Of a DNA stretch of 64,000 nucleotides, positions 46,689 to 54,388 are shown in pieces. Source of the DNA: Flavobacteriaceae bacterium (GTDB lineage: Bacteria; Bacteroidota; Bacteroidia; Flavobacteriales; Flavobacteriaceae); contig JASBUG010000009.1 in the NCBI GenBank assembly GCA_030148025.1, positions 1 to 64,000 of the forward strand. Reading direction: 5' to 3'. Every line of letters starts with the position of its first letter. Positions within the stretch are counted from its first letter, which is position 1. The notes under the pieces are model-generated. The model did no database searches and was not told the origin of the DNA. It worked only from the letters and a program-made list of their open reading frames with translations. The translations under genes and the position numbers were made by a program.

Positions 46689-46733
46689 TTTTGTTACGTC
46701 TGATTTTCCGAAGGAAAATCAGACGTAACAAAA
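46689..46733. repeat. Perfect 21-bp inverted repeat with 3-base loop
   Basis: The left arm 46689-46709 starts TTTTGTTACGTCTGATTTTC. The loop is GAA. The right arm 46713-46733 is its exact complement. There is no T run after the stem on either strand beyond the arm itself, so it is not a textbook terminator. It lies between the plug-like gene (46637) and the helicase promoter (46796). Confidence 0.95.
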
Positions 46734-46795
46734 CCGTAACTAATCTTATACTAACCGATAAGCACACCTCAAAAACCGCATCCAAATAAAAACAC

Positions 46796-46827
46796 TATAT
46801 TTGCGCCAGATTTTCCTCAGCGTGAGG
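46796..46827 (+). promoter_or_regulatory. Promoter and leader of the DEAD-box helicase
   Basis: TATATTTG (46796-46803) is a perfect TAnnTTTG; no clear -33 box. The predicted leader is about 105 bases, long for this window, and begins with hairpin CCTCA-GCG-TGAGG (46815-46827). Long structured leaders are typical of cold-regulated helicase mRNAs. Confidence 0.5.
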
Positions 46828-46915
46828 ATGTGTTACCAGAAGTTTAGGGTTTAAGTATGTACGATGCGCTTCTTATGTAACACCAACATAACATCATCGG
46901 AATACTTGAATTAAA

Positions 46916-48736
46916 ATGAACACATTCCAAGACCTTGGACTTGAGGAACGTATCCTACAAGCCATTGCCGACTTAGGTTTTGTAACTCCTAGTGAAGTAC
47001 AACAAAAAGCCATTCCTGTTTTATTAGAAGACGAGCGCGATCTTGTTGCTTTAGCACAAACTGGTACAGGTAAAACAGCAGCTTTTGGTTTTCCTATGCT
47101 ACAAAAAATTGATGTAGATAGCCGTACAACACAAGGACTTATCTTATCGCCTACTCGCGAGCTTTGTTTACAAATTACCAACGAGTTAAAAAACTACGGA
47201 AAATACTTTAAAGGCCTTAATGTCACTGCTATTTATGGCGGTGCCAGCATTACAGACCAAGCAAAACAAGTAAAGAAAGGTGCGCAAATTATTGTGGCAA
47301 CACCTGGACGTATGAAAGATATGATCTCTCGCGGTATGGTAGACATCACTAAAATTGAATATTCAGTTTTAGATGAAGCAGATGAGATGCTTAACATGGG
47401 ATTTTATGAAGATATTACCAGTATATTATCTCATACACCACAAGATAAAAGCACCTGGTTATTTTCGGCTACAATGCCAAAAGAAGTAGCTGCTATTGCT
47501 AAAAAGTTTATGTACAACCCAATAGAAATTACGGTGGGTCATAAAAATGAAGGCAGTAAAAATGTATCGCACGAATACTATTTGGTAAACTCTAGAGATC
47601 GTTACCAAGCTCTAAAACGTTTAGCAGATGCTAATCCTGATATATTTTCAGTTATTTTCTGTCGTACAAAACGCGATACTCAAAAAGTAGCCGAAAAACT
47701 TATTGACGATGGGTATAGCGCTGGTGCTTTACATGGCGATCTAAGTCAGAACCAGCGTGACTTGGTAATGAAATCGTTTAGAAACAAACAAATACAAATG
47801 TTGGTAGCTACAGATGTGGCTGCTCGTGGTATTGATGTTGATGATATTACTCACGTAATAAACTACCAATTACCTGACGAAATTGAGACTTACACTCACC
47901 GTTCGGGACGTACAGGACGTGCTGGAAAAACAGGTGTATCTATGGTGATCGTTTCTAAAAGTGAGCTAAGAAAAATAAAAAGCATTGAGCGCAAAATAAA
48001 AAAGAGTTTTGAGCAAAAGGATATTCCTGGTGGTATGGAAATCTGTCAGGTACAGTTAATGTCGCTGGCAAATAAAGTTCATGATACCGAGATTAACCAT
48101 GAAATAGATCCTTACTTAAACGATATTAATGCTTTATTTGAAGATACCTCTAAAGACGAATTGATCAAAAAGTTCTTCTCTGTAGAGTTTACACGTTTCT
48201 TTAACTACTATCAAAAAGCTAAAGACCTAAATCTGGAAGCACAAAATAGTAGTGCCAGAGATACAAGTGATGAAAAATCAACTCGTTACTTTATTAATGT
48301 TGGTCGTAAAGATGGTTATGACTGGATGACATTGAAAGACTTCTTAAAAGAGGTATTAGAGCTTGATAAAGACGGCGTTTTTAAAGTAGATGTAAAAGAC
48401 AGTTTTTCGTTTTTTAATACAGAAACTGAGCAAATGGAGAAAGTATTGGCATTCTTCACCGACTTTAAACAGAACGGACGTTTTATTAATGTAGAGATAA
48501 CAGAAGATAAGGGACGTAGTAGAAACAGAGGACGCGGCGGAAGAAAAGGAGGCTCTAGACGCAGTGGTGATAGAAAACGTAATGATAAACGATCTGATTC
48601 TAGAAGCAGTGGTTCTGGAAACCGAGGTGATCGCAGACGTTCCGATGGGAAATCGAGATCACCAAGACGATCAGATTCTGGATCAAACTCTGGAAATTTT
48701 GCCAGTTCAAGACCTAGACGAAACAGACGAAAATAA
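46916..48736 (+). CDS. deaD: DEAD-box ATP-dependent RNA helicase (DeaD/CsdA type)
   Basis: The protein is 606 aa. The helicase core is complete: Q motif (FQDLGLEERILQAI), AQTGTGKTAAFGFP, PTRELCLQ, VLDEADEMLNMGF, FSATMPK and HRSGRTGRAGKTG. A DbpA-like RNA-binding domain (about 465-545, RYFINVGRKDGYDWMTLKDFL) follows. An Arg/Gly/Ser-rich low-complexity tail of about 60 residues (SRNRGRGGRKGGSRRSGDRK) ends the protein. It probably unwinds rRNA during 50S assembly and remodels mRNA, notably in the cold. It is preceded by a long structured leader. Confidence 0.96.
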   Translation: MNTFQDLGLEERILQAIADLGFVTPSEVQQKAIPVLLEDERDLVALAQTGTGKTAAFGFPMLQKIDVDSRTTQGLILSPTRELCLQITNELKNYGKYFKGLNVTAIYGGASITDQAKQVKKGAQIIVATPGRMKDMISRGMVDITKIEYSVLDEADEMLNMGFYEDITSILSHTPQDKSTWLFSATMPKEVAAIAKKFMYNPIEITVGHKNEGSKNVSHEYYLVNSRDRYQALKRLADANPDIFSVIFCRTKRDTQKVAEKLIDDGYSAGALHGDLSQNQRDLVMKSFRNKQIQMLVATDVAARGIDVDDITHVINYQLPDEIETYTHRSGRTGRAGKTGVSMVIVSKSELRKIKSIERKIKKSFEQKDIPGGMEICQVQLMSLANKVHDTEINHEIDPYLNDINALFEDTSKDELIKKFFSVEFTRFFNYYQKAKDLNLEAQNSSARDTSDEKSTRYFINVGRKDGYDWMTLKDFLKEVLELDKDGVFKVDVKDSFSFFNTETEQMEKVLAFFTDFKQNGRFINVEITEDKGRSRNRGRGGRKGGSRRSGDRKRNDKRSDSRSSGSGNRGDRRRSDGKSRSPRRSDSGSNSGNFASSRPRRNRRK

Positions 48737-48753
48737 ACCTTGTTGTTAATTTT

Positions 48754-48784
48754 TAGTCAAAAAAATAAGCAATTGACTATTTAT
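48754..48784 (+). terminator. Weak stem-loop after the helicase gene
   Basis: TAGTCAA (48754-48760) / TTGACTA (48773-48779) followed by TTTATT. The seven-bp stem is AT-rich, so this call is tentative. Confidence 0.4.
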
Positions 48785-48822
48785 TCGTTTTGTTTAGTAC
48801 TTTTATAATCTAAAGAAGTTGC

Positions 48823-49602
48823 ATGAAAAAGCTTTTCCTACTTTTCGGTTTTATTTTTGTATCGGCCATTGGGTTTGCCCAAAATGACGCCTTTATAAAA
48901 GGTACCATTACTAGAGCAGACAACGGAAGACCCTTAGAAAGCGTTAATGTGGTAAACCTTACCCAAGTTATTGGTACTGCTACAAATACAAGTGGTGAGT
49001 TTGAAATAAGAGCCAAAGCAAACGATACGTTACACTTATCATATTTAGGATATAAATCGATAAAAGTACGTGTTACCAACGACTGGATCAATCTTGGATT
49101 AACACCAACTATTGAAATGACAGAATTGGCATTGGCCTTAGAAAAAGTAGTGGTAAACCAATTGCGTTTAACGGGTTATTTAGAAGTTGATATTAAACAG
49201 GTTCCTATAAGACGTAATACACGTTATAGTATTTCAGGTTTACCAACTACGGGTTACGAAGGTGGACGAAACACGCCTAATATGGTAACCAAAGTATTGG
49301 GAGCTATTTTTAATCCAGCCGATTTTTTACATAATATTTTTGGTAAAAAACCTCGTGAAATGCGCAAGCTTCGTCAAATGAAAAAAGACGATGAAATACG
49401 TAATATACTTGCCTCTCGATTTGATCGTGAAATGCTAACTGCCTTATTAAATGTTGACAAAGTAGATCTTGATCTTCTGGTAAGCGAATGTAACTACTCA
49501 AAAGAGTTTATCCAATCGGCTAACGATTTACAAATACTAGATGCTATAAGCGAATGCTACGAAGAGTATAAAGTATTGAGTAAAAATAAACGACGTCTGT
49601 AA
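48823..49602 (+). CDS. Secreted CarboxypepD_reg-like protein
   Basis: The protein is 259 aa with signal peptide MKKLFLLFGFIFVSAIGFAQ. A CarboxypepD_reg-like domain covers 28-105 (IKGTITRADNGRPLESVNVV, HLSYLGYKSIKV). LALEKVVVNQLRLTG (about 109-123) follows, partly like a TonB box. The C-terminal 130 residues are helical and Arg/Lys-rich (RREM-type, FGKKPREMRKLRQMKK) and recur in similar flavobacterial proteins I recall without named function. It ends directly against a convergent VOC gene. Confidence 0.8.
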   Translation: MKKLFLLFGFIFVSAIGFAQNDAFIKGTITRADNGRPLESVNVVNLTQVIGTATNTSGEFEIRAKANDTLHLSYLGYKSIKVRVTNDWINLGLTPTIEMTELALALEKVVVNQLRLTGYLEVDIKQVPIRRNTRYSISGLPTTGYEGGRNTPNMVTKVLGAIFNPADFLHNIFGKKPREMRKLRQMKKDDEIRNILASRFDREMLTALLNVDKVDLDLLVSECNYSKEFIQSANDLQILDAISECYEEYKVLSKNKRRL

Positions 49603-49983
49603 TTAAGCTCTGGAATGAAGGGCAATTCTGTTTCCTTCAGAATCTATAAACACAGCCATATAACCATGTTCTGGAGATATTTGAGTCTTTGCTTGATATA
49701 CTTTTCCTCCAGCCGCTTCAACACGATCTATTTCCTCTTGTACATCATTGCTATAAAAGTATATTAAAGTTCCTTCTTGGCTAGGTATATAACTTTCTTG
49801 CTTGATCAAGGTTCCTGTAGCACCATGTGCGTTACCTCTATCAGGAAACCAACCCATTAATAAACCTCCAAAATCAACAATCTTAATATCTACTTGAAAT
49901 ACTGTTTCATAGAACTGTTTGGCACGATCCATATCATTAACAGGAATCTCAAACCAAGCCACCATATTTTGCTGCGCTGCCAT
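49603..49983 (-). CDS. VOC-family (glyoxalase-like) protein
   Basis: The protein is 126 aa with two beta-alpha-beta-beta-beta modules (MVAWFEIPVNDMDRAKQFYETVF; YFYSNDVQEEIDRVEAAGGKV; HGYMAVFIDSEGNRIALHS). VOC proteins bind a metal and act as lyases, isomerases, dioxygenases or resistance proteins. The reaction here is unknown. Its start overlaps the stop of the SRPBCC gene by one base, and it lies downstream of trmH in the same run. Confidence 0.9.
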   Translation of the reverse strand: MAAQQNMVAWFEIPVNDMDRAKQFYETVFQVDIKIVDFGGLLMGWFPDRGNAHGATGTLIKQESYIPSQEGTLIYFYSNDVQEEIDRVEAAGGKVYQAKTQISPEHGYMAVFIDSEGNRIALHSRA

Positions 49984-50510
49984 TATTTTTCTAATACCTG
50001 TTTTAAACTTGCTAAGCCTTCTTCAAAATCTTTACCAACGTGTTTATCTACATTCATCATCATCATCATAATGCTAACCGGAAATTTGTTTTTACCCGAA
50101 AATCCCCAAGTGACCATGGTTTGATCATCTGCCACTTTATCAACCATTAAATGACCTATGGACTCAGATTTCCAGGGTTTTAAGAAACGTAATTGTGTAT
50201 CTATAGACTCATTCTCTACAATACTCAAAATTTCCTGTTCGCCTTCTCCAACACCTTTACCTCCTTTCCATCTGGAAATAAAACCTACTTCTCCATCGGT
50301 ACCTTCAAAAGATTGATCCATATTAGGATCTTTCTTTTTCCATGGTGACCAATCATTCTGATTTTTAATAAATTTTAAATAGTGGAAGGTTTCGCTTAAT
50401 GGTTTGTTTATAATAATACTTCTTCTAACTTCATATTCTTTTGGTGCGATCATTCCTAAAAGAGCTATAATTACTACTAAAGCAGCAAGAACGTATAAAA
50501 TTATCTCCAT
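49983..50510 (-). CDS. Membrane-anchored SRPBCC (START-like) protein
   Basis: The protein is 175 aa. An N-terminal transmembrane helix (MEIILYVLAALVVIIALLGM) is followed by a polyketide-cyclase/START-like domain (VRRSIIINKPLSETFHYLKF, NDWSPWKKKDPNMD, FEEGLASLKQVLE). The fold binds hydrophobic ligands; the ligand is unknown. It is the middle gene of the trmH-SRPBCC-VOC run. Confidence 0.88.
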   Translation of the reverse strand: MEIILYVLAALVVIIALLGMIAPKEYEVRRSIIINKPLSETFHYLKFIKNQNDWSPWKKKDPNMDQSFEGTDGEVGFISRWKGGKGVGEGEQEILSIVENESIDTQLRFLKPWKSESIGHLMVDKVADDQTMVTWGFSGKNKFPVSIMMMMMNVDKHVGKDFEEGLASLKQVLEK

Positions 50511-50556
50511 AATAAATGTGCTATTAACAAATTGACAGTCTTAAAGTTATAAAAAA

Positions 50557-51213
50557 TTATGCTTCCTTTTTATATCTCTCTAAAATTTGATCAACACTTT
50601 TTATGGTTTTTGTACACCAGTCAAATCGTTTCTCTAAAACTTCTTCTTTAGTAAGCTGCCAGGAGATATCACTTTGCTTTAATTTTGAAGTAACATGTTG
50701 TAAAATAATAGCCGCCGAAACCGAAATATTTAAACTCTCTGTAAAGCCTACCATCGGGATTTTTAAATAACAATCGGCTGCATCAAGTACTTCCTGCGAC
50801 AAGCCTTCGGTTTCCCGTCCAAAAAAGAAACACGATTTTTTAGTTATATCAAAATCTTGTAGTACACAATCGTTTGTATGAGGTGTAGTCGCTACAATTT
50901 GGTAACCCTGTTGTTTCAAGGATGAAATACAATCTTTGGCAGAATGGTAACGCTTTAGATCTACCCATTTTTGAGCTCCCATAGCAATTTCTCTATCTAT
51001 GCGCTTTACATTTTGCTCTTCTATCACATGTAGTTCCTGAATACCAAACACATCGCAACTACGCATGACTGCACTAGTATTATGTAACTGATACACATCT
51101 TCTGTAGCTACCGTGAAATGTTTGGTACGTTGTGACAGTACCTGCTCAAATCTGTTTCTACGATTTTCGGTTAGATAAGACTCTAAGTATTCTATAAGTT
51201 TAATATCAATCAT
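50557..51213 (-). CDS. trmH: tRNA/rRNA 2'-O-methyltransferase, TrmH/SpoU family
   Basis: This 218-aa SPOUT methyltransferase has the three SpoU motifs: NTSAVMRSCDVFGIQELHVI, FFGRETEGLSQEVLD and IPMVGFTESLNISVSAAIIL. The closest functional match is TrmH, which makes Gm18 in tRNA using SAM; the exact target is inferred. It is the first gene of the run with the SRPBCC and VOC genes, divergent from the sirtuin. Confidence 0.92.
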   Translation of the reverse strand: MIDIKLIEYLESYLTENRRNRFEQVLSQRTKHFTVATEDVYQLHNTSAVMRSCDVFGIQELHVIEEQNVKRIDREIAMGAQKWVDLKRYHSAKDCISSLKQQGYQIVATTPHTNDCVLQDFDITKKSCFFFGRETEGLSQEVLDAADCYLKIPMVGFTESLNISVSAAIILQHVTSKLKQSDISWQLTKEEVLEKRFDWCTKTIKSVDQILERYKKEA

Positions 51214-51249
51214 TAAATCAAATATAATTTAAAATAGTAATTTGGACAC

Positions 51250-51921
51250 ATGAAACACATGGTTGTATTATCAGGCGCCGGCATGAGTGCCGAAAGTGGT
51301 TTAAAAACCTTTCGTGATGCCAATGGTTTATGGGAAGGGCATGACGTGATGGAAGTTGCCTCACCGCAAGGGTTTGCTGCCAATCCAGATTTAGTATTTG
51401 AATTCTATAATCAGAGACGTCGTCAATTACTGGACGTCACACCAAACAATGCTCATGAAGCTTTGGTTGACCTTGAAAAAGAATACAAGGTAACCATAGT
51501 CACTCAAAATGTAGACGATCTGCATGAACGTGCTGGAAGCACCAATGTGGTGCACTTACATGGTGAATTGTTTAAGGTACGAAGCACTTATGATGACACC
51601 GATATACAAGAATGGAAAACAGATTTAGTTTCAGGTGATTTATGTAAAAAAGGACATCAGCTAAGACCACACATCGTATGGTTTGGAGAAGATGTCCCCA
51701 TGATAGAAACTGCTATTAACATATGTCAATCAGCTGATATTCTTTTAATCATTGGCACTTCAATGCAAGTGTATCCTGCTGCTGGTTTGATGCATTATGT
51801 ACCTTCAAACACTAAGATATTTTATATCGATCCTAACCCTGCCATTAGCGGTAATTCTCAGGTTACTGTTATCCCAGAACTTGCTACTATTGGTATGCAA
51901 CAACTTAAAACATTACTTTAA
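51250..51921 (+). CDS. cobB: NAD-dependent protein deacylase, Sir2 family (CobB-like)
   Basis: The protein is 223 aa. NAD-binding motif GAGMSAESGLKTFRD, TQNVDDLHERAGS and the catalytic HLHGE (His104) are present. The YxxR pair (Y53, R56 in FYNQRRRQ) is the signature of class III sirtuins that remove succinyl and other acidic acyl groups. The usual four zinc cysteines are missing: the region after His104 (RSTYDDTDIQEWK) has only one Cys, at 132. It is transcribed alone, divergent from trmH. Confidence 0.95.
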   Translation: MKHMVVLSGAGMSAESGLKTFRDANGLWEGHDVMEVASPQGFAANPDLVFEFYNQRRRQLLDVTPNNAHEALVDLEKEYKVTIVTQNVDDLHERAGSTNVVHLHGELFKVRSTYDDTDIQEWKTDLVSGDLCKKGHQLRPHIVWFGEDVPMIETAINICQSADILLIIGTSMQVYPAAGLMHYVPSNTKIFYIDPNPAISGNSQVTVIPELATIGMQQLKTLL

Positions 51922-51965
51922 CCAACCAGATAATAATTACAATTACTAACTTGATCAAAACAACA

Positions 51966-52166
51966 CTAATCATCTGCAGAAAGCTTAAAGAAGTCGTTTA
52001 CAGGTTTTCCAAATACCTCTGAAAGTTTTAATGCCAATACTGTTGAGGGCACATACCTGTTCGCTTCAATGGAGTTGATGGTTTGCCGTGATACACCAAT
52101 GCGTTTTGCCAACTCATCCTGCGTAATGTTTAAAATGGCACGTTCTACTTTAATTGTGTTTTCCAT
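51966..52166 (-). CDS. XRE-family (YozG-like) transcriptional regulator
   Basis: This 66-aa regulator is a bare helix-turn-helix of the Cro/CI type (NITQDELAKRIGVSRQTINS, IEANRYVPSTVLALKLSEVF). It overlaps the stop of the upstream membrane-protein gene by one base. The pair resembles YozG/DUF2178-type modules. It may repress its own operon through the repeats at 52616-52668. Confidence 0.9.
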   Translation of the reverse strand: MENTIKVERAILNITQDELAKRIGVSRQTINSIEANRYVPSTVLALKLSEVFGKPVNDFFKLSADD

Positions 52167-52612
52167 TATCTGAAACGCTTTAAAACATTGTAAAACATAA
52201 CTTGCACTAATAACATAAAAGAAAGTAGTTGAAATTCTCCTAAATTTTTAAACGCAGTACTTTCTGGCTTGATAACATTCGCTACGCCATATTCTACATA
52301 AGGCATGGTCAAAGCATATAGTACTCCAACAACAAAAGCAAAAGCATATGATCGTGCTCTTAAATGTATCGTCATTTCATCTTCCTCTTTATCTCTGGAT
52401 AACGATATAAATAAAAGACCGATAACAATTCCTTGTCTTGCAATATTCTTTAGCATTAACAACTCTCCCCCAAACTGTGATCTAAAAATCAGTAGCAAAA
52501 GTGCAATTATAAACACAATAACACCTACAATCTTAAACAGATATGGCAATCTAAAATTGAGCATTTTATTAAAGCTCTTGCGTTCTCTTTCTATAAACTT
52601 TTCTGTTTTCAT
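52166..52612 (-). CDS. Membrane protein paired with the XRE regulator
   Basis: The protein is 148 aa from ATG 52612 (MKTEKFIERERKSFNKML); a longer frame to 52663 begins inside the promoter. It has four transmembrane segments and RDKEEDEMTIHLRARSYAFAFV, a DUF2178-like pattern. Its function is unknown. Translation is coupled to the downstream regulator. Confidence 0.8.
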   Translation of the reverse strand: MKTEKFIERERKSFNKMLNFRLPYLFKIVGVIVFIIALLLLIFRSQFGGELLMLKNIARQGIVIGLLFISLSRDKEEDEMTIHLRARSYAFAFVVGVLYALTMPYVEYGVANVIKPESTAFKNLGEFQLLSFMLLVQVMFYNVLKRFR

Positions 52613-52615
52613 AAT

Positions 52616-52692
52616 TGACAAATATATTTTATAATATGTAAAATTTATTTTTCTATATGACAAATATACTTTACATTTTAAATATCACCAAA
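52616..52692 (-). promoter_or_regulatory. Promoter with repeated TGACAAATATA site, XRE/membrane operon
   Basis: On the minus strand: TTTG box (complement of 52689-52692), exactly 20 bases, TATATTTG (complement of 52661-52668). The -7 box lies within TGACAAATATA (52658-52668), which recurs at 52616-52626, 42 bases away and next to the start codon. A repressor on both copies would block the promoter and the start. Confidence 0.55.
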
Positions 52693-52740
52693 AATTTGGG
52701 AAAATTTTAGCTATCTTAGGTTGTATCAAAACATCATGTT

Positions 52741-53181
52741 ATGAAGTTTACTTGCTCTGTTACAGTCAATAAACCAAAAGATGTGGTAGCACGTTATTTT
52801 GTTGACCCTAATTATTTAAAAGAATTTCAAGAGGGTTTTTTAAGAAAAACTCCTATTTCTGGTGTTGCAGGACAAACAGGAGCTGTAGCAAAAATGTATT
52901 ACAAAATGGGAAAAGGTGAAATGGAACTTACTGAAACTATCACCAACAACAACATGCCCGATTCCTTTTCTGGGCAATACCATCATAAACATACCGATAA
53001 TACAATGCATACCACTTTTACTGCGTTAAGTGATAATACTACACGTGTAGATAGTATAATAGAGTATACAGCCTTCAGAGGTTTTTTAATAAACATTCTT
53101 AAAACCTTGTTTCCACGCATGTTTAGAAAACAAGTAGATAAATGGTTGCAGAATTTTAAGAAATTTGTAGAAAAGCAATAG
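52741..53181 (+). CDS. SRPBCC (START-like) protein
   Basis: The protein is 146 aa, soluble, with a START/polyketide-cyclase fold (MKFTCSVTVNKPKDVVARYF, DPNYLKEFQEGF, ELTETITNNNMPDSFSGQY). The C-terminal helix MFRKQVDKWLQNFKKFVEK closes the ligand pocket in this family. Ligand unknown. It lies two bases before a small zinc-ribbon-like gene. Confidence 0.88.
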   Translation: MKFTCSVTVNKPKDVVARYFVDPNYLKEFQEGFLRKTPISGVAGQTGAVAKMYYKMGKGEMELTETITNNNMPDSFSGQYHHKHTDNTMHTTFTALSDNTTRVDSIIEYTAFRGFLINILKTLFPRMFRKQVDKWLQNFKKFVEKQ

Positions 53182-53183
53182 CT

Positions 53184-53474
53184 ATGAAACACAAGAATAC
53201 ATCTTGTTATAGATGTGAAGAAACAAAAGAAACTTCATTAGAAAATTTATACGGTTACACTGTATGTAATAATTGCAAAAGCAAACTCGGTCTTTTTCAA
53301 GATGCAACTATTACGCGACATATTAAGTCGTTTGCAGCGGCACATCAATTAGATGCTTCTCACCCATCATATAAACAAGATGTACAGGAAAAACTCGCGT
53401 TATTAGAGCAGCAGTATATTTCTAAAAAAATAAAATTATTACATATTCAGGAACGGATTAAAAGTTTATATTAG
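53184..53474 (+). CDS. Small zinc-ribbon-like protein
   Basis: The protein is 96 aa. Two CxxC pairs (SCYRCEETK near 8-11 and VCNNCKSK near 28-31) form a probable zinc ribbon. A helical C-terminal half follows (VQEKLALLEQQYISKKIKL). I do not recognise a family. It is translationally coupled to the SRPBCC gene and 22 bases before an AraC regulator. Confidence 0.78.
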   Translation: MKHKNTSCYRCEETKETSLENLYGYTVCNNCKSKLGLFQDATITRHIKSFAAAHQLDASHPSYKQDVQEKLALLEQQYISKKIKLLHIQERIKSLY

Positions 53475-53496
53475 GGTTGTTAGTCACAATTAGAAA

Positions 53497-54315
53497 ATGA
53501 TTGAAGAAATAAAACCTAAATCTGAATTTCTCAAAAAGTACATTCAAAGCTTTAGCATTCTTAAAAGTAACGGACAAAAAGATATTAACTACTATCTTTT
53601 CCCTCAGTTAGGAACAACTATGGTATTGGCTGTTGATACAGCTATTAAACGGTATGACAATAAAATTCAATTTATACATGATTTAAATTCCCCTCCAAAA
53701 ATTGAAATATTTGGCAAATATCTTAATCCTGTTCAAATAAGATATCAAGGTATATTTAATGAATTTTCTATTGATTTTGCGCCATTAGGCGTAAACTATT
53801 TCTTTAACGAACCCTATAACGCATTAGCCCCAAATAATTTTCAAGAAATTAAACATAATGATTTAACTCAATTAGCAAAATCAATAAGTGACGTAGATGA
53901 TAATGAAAAGAAAATAGAACTTGTTGAACAATATTTCCTCAGTGTATTTAAAGAAATTAAGGCGAAATATTTAGAAGAAGCAATTAGCTTGATTGGTCAA
54001 AACCAGGACATTTCTATTGAAACCATTGCAAAACAATGTAATGTTACCACTAGAACACTTAATAGAGCTTTCAATAATTATCTAGGTTGCTCTGCTCAAG
54101 CCTATAAAAAAATTGCCAGATTTAGAAAGGCTATCGATTATAAAATACGAAGCAAAGATTCAGTCAACCTCACAAATGTATGTCATAACAATAGCTTTTA
54201 TGACTCCTCTCATTTTTTAAGAGAATTTAAATTATTGACTCAAAATAACCCTAGTAACTTTTTTAATTCTATTTCAGAAATGGGCATTTCAAAATTTCCT
54301 GTTAGGTTCATTTAA
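53497..54315 (+). CDS. AraC-family transcriptional regulator
   Basis: The protein is 272 aa. The N-terminal 160 residues are a DUF6597-like sensor region (IEEIKPKSEFLKKYIQSFSI, GIFNEFSIDFAPLGVNYFF). The C-terminal AraC helix-turn-helix domain spans about 170-260 (SIETIAKQCNVTTRTLNRAF, FYDSSHFLREFKLLTQNNPS). It is soluble, unlike the 7TM-AraC at 42562. The amidohydrolase gene downstream has its own promoter and could be a target. Confidence 0.9.
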   Translation: MIEEIKPKSEFLKKYIQSFSILKSNGQKDINYYLFPQLGTTMVLAVDTAIKRYDNKIQFIHDLNSPPKIEIFGKYLNPVQIRYQGIFNEFSIDFAPLGVNYFFNEPYNALAPNNFQEIKHNDLTQLAKSISDVDDNEKKIELVEQYFLSVFKEIKAKYLEEAISLIGQNQDISIETIAKQCNVTTRTLNRAFNNYLGCSAQAYKKIARFRKAIDYKIRSKDSVNLTNVCHNNSFYDSSHFLREFKLLTQNNPSNFFNSISEMGISKFPVRFI

Positions 54316-54355
54316 AAATGTCCGATTCGTACTATCTCAATTGATTTTGTCATTC

Positions 54356-54363
54356 TAGCTTTG
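54356..54363 (+). promoter_or_regulatory. -7 element upstream of the amidohydrolase
   Basis: TAGCTTTG, a perfect TAnnTTTG, 25 bases before the ATG at 54389. The -33 region is poor, which would fit an activator-dependent promoter. Confidence 0.45.
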
Positions 54364-54388
54364 CTATTAGTTTTTAAATTATAAAGGT

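Noticed and set aside
46689-46733. Perfect inverted repeat as a plain terminator
   Set aside because: The stem is 21 bp and perfect, and no T run follows it on either strand beyond the arm. Termination cannot be excluded but is not the best reading.
48564-48749. 61-aa open frame over the end of the helicase gene
   Set aside because: It is out of frame in the Arg/Gly-rich tail, a typical shadow.
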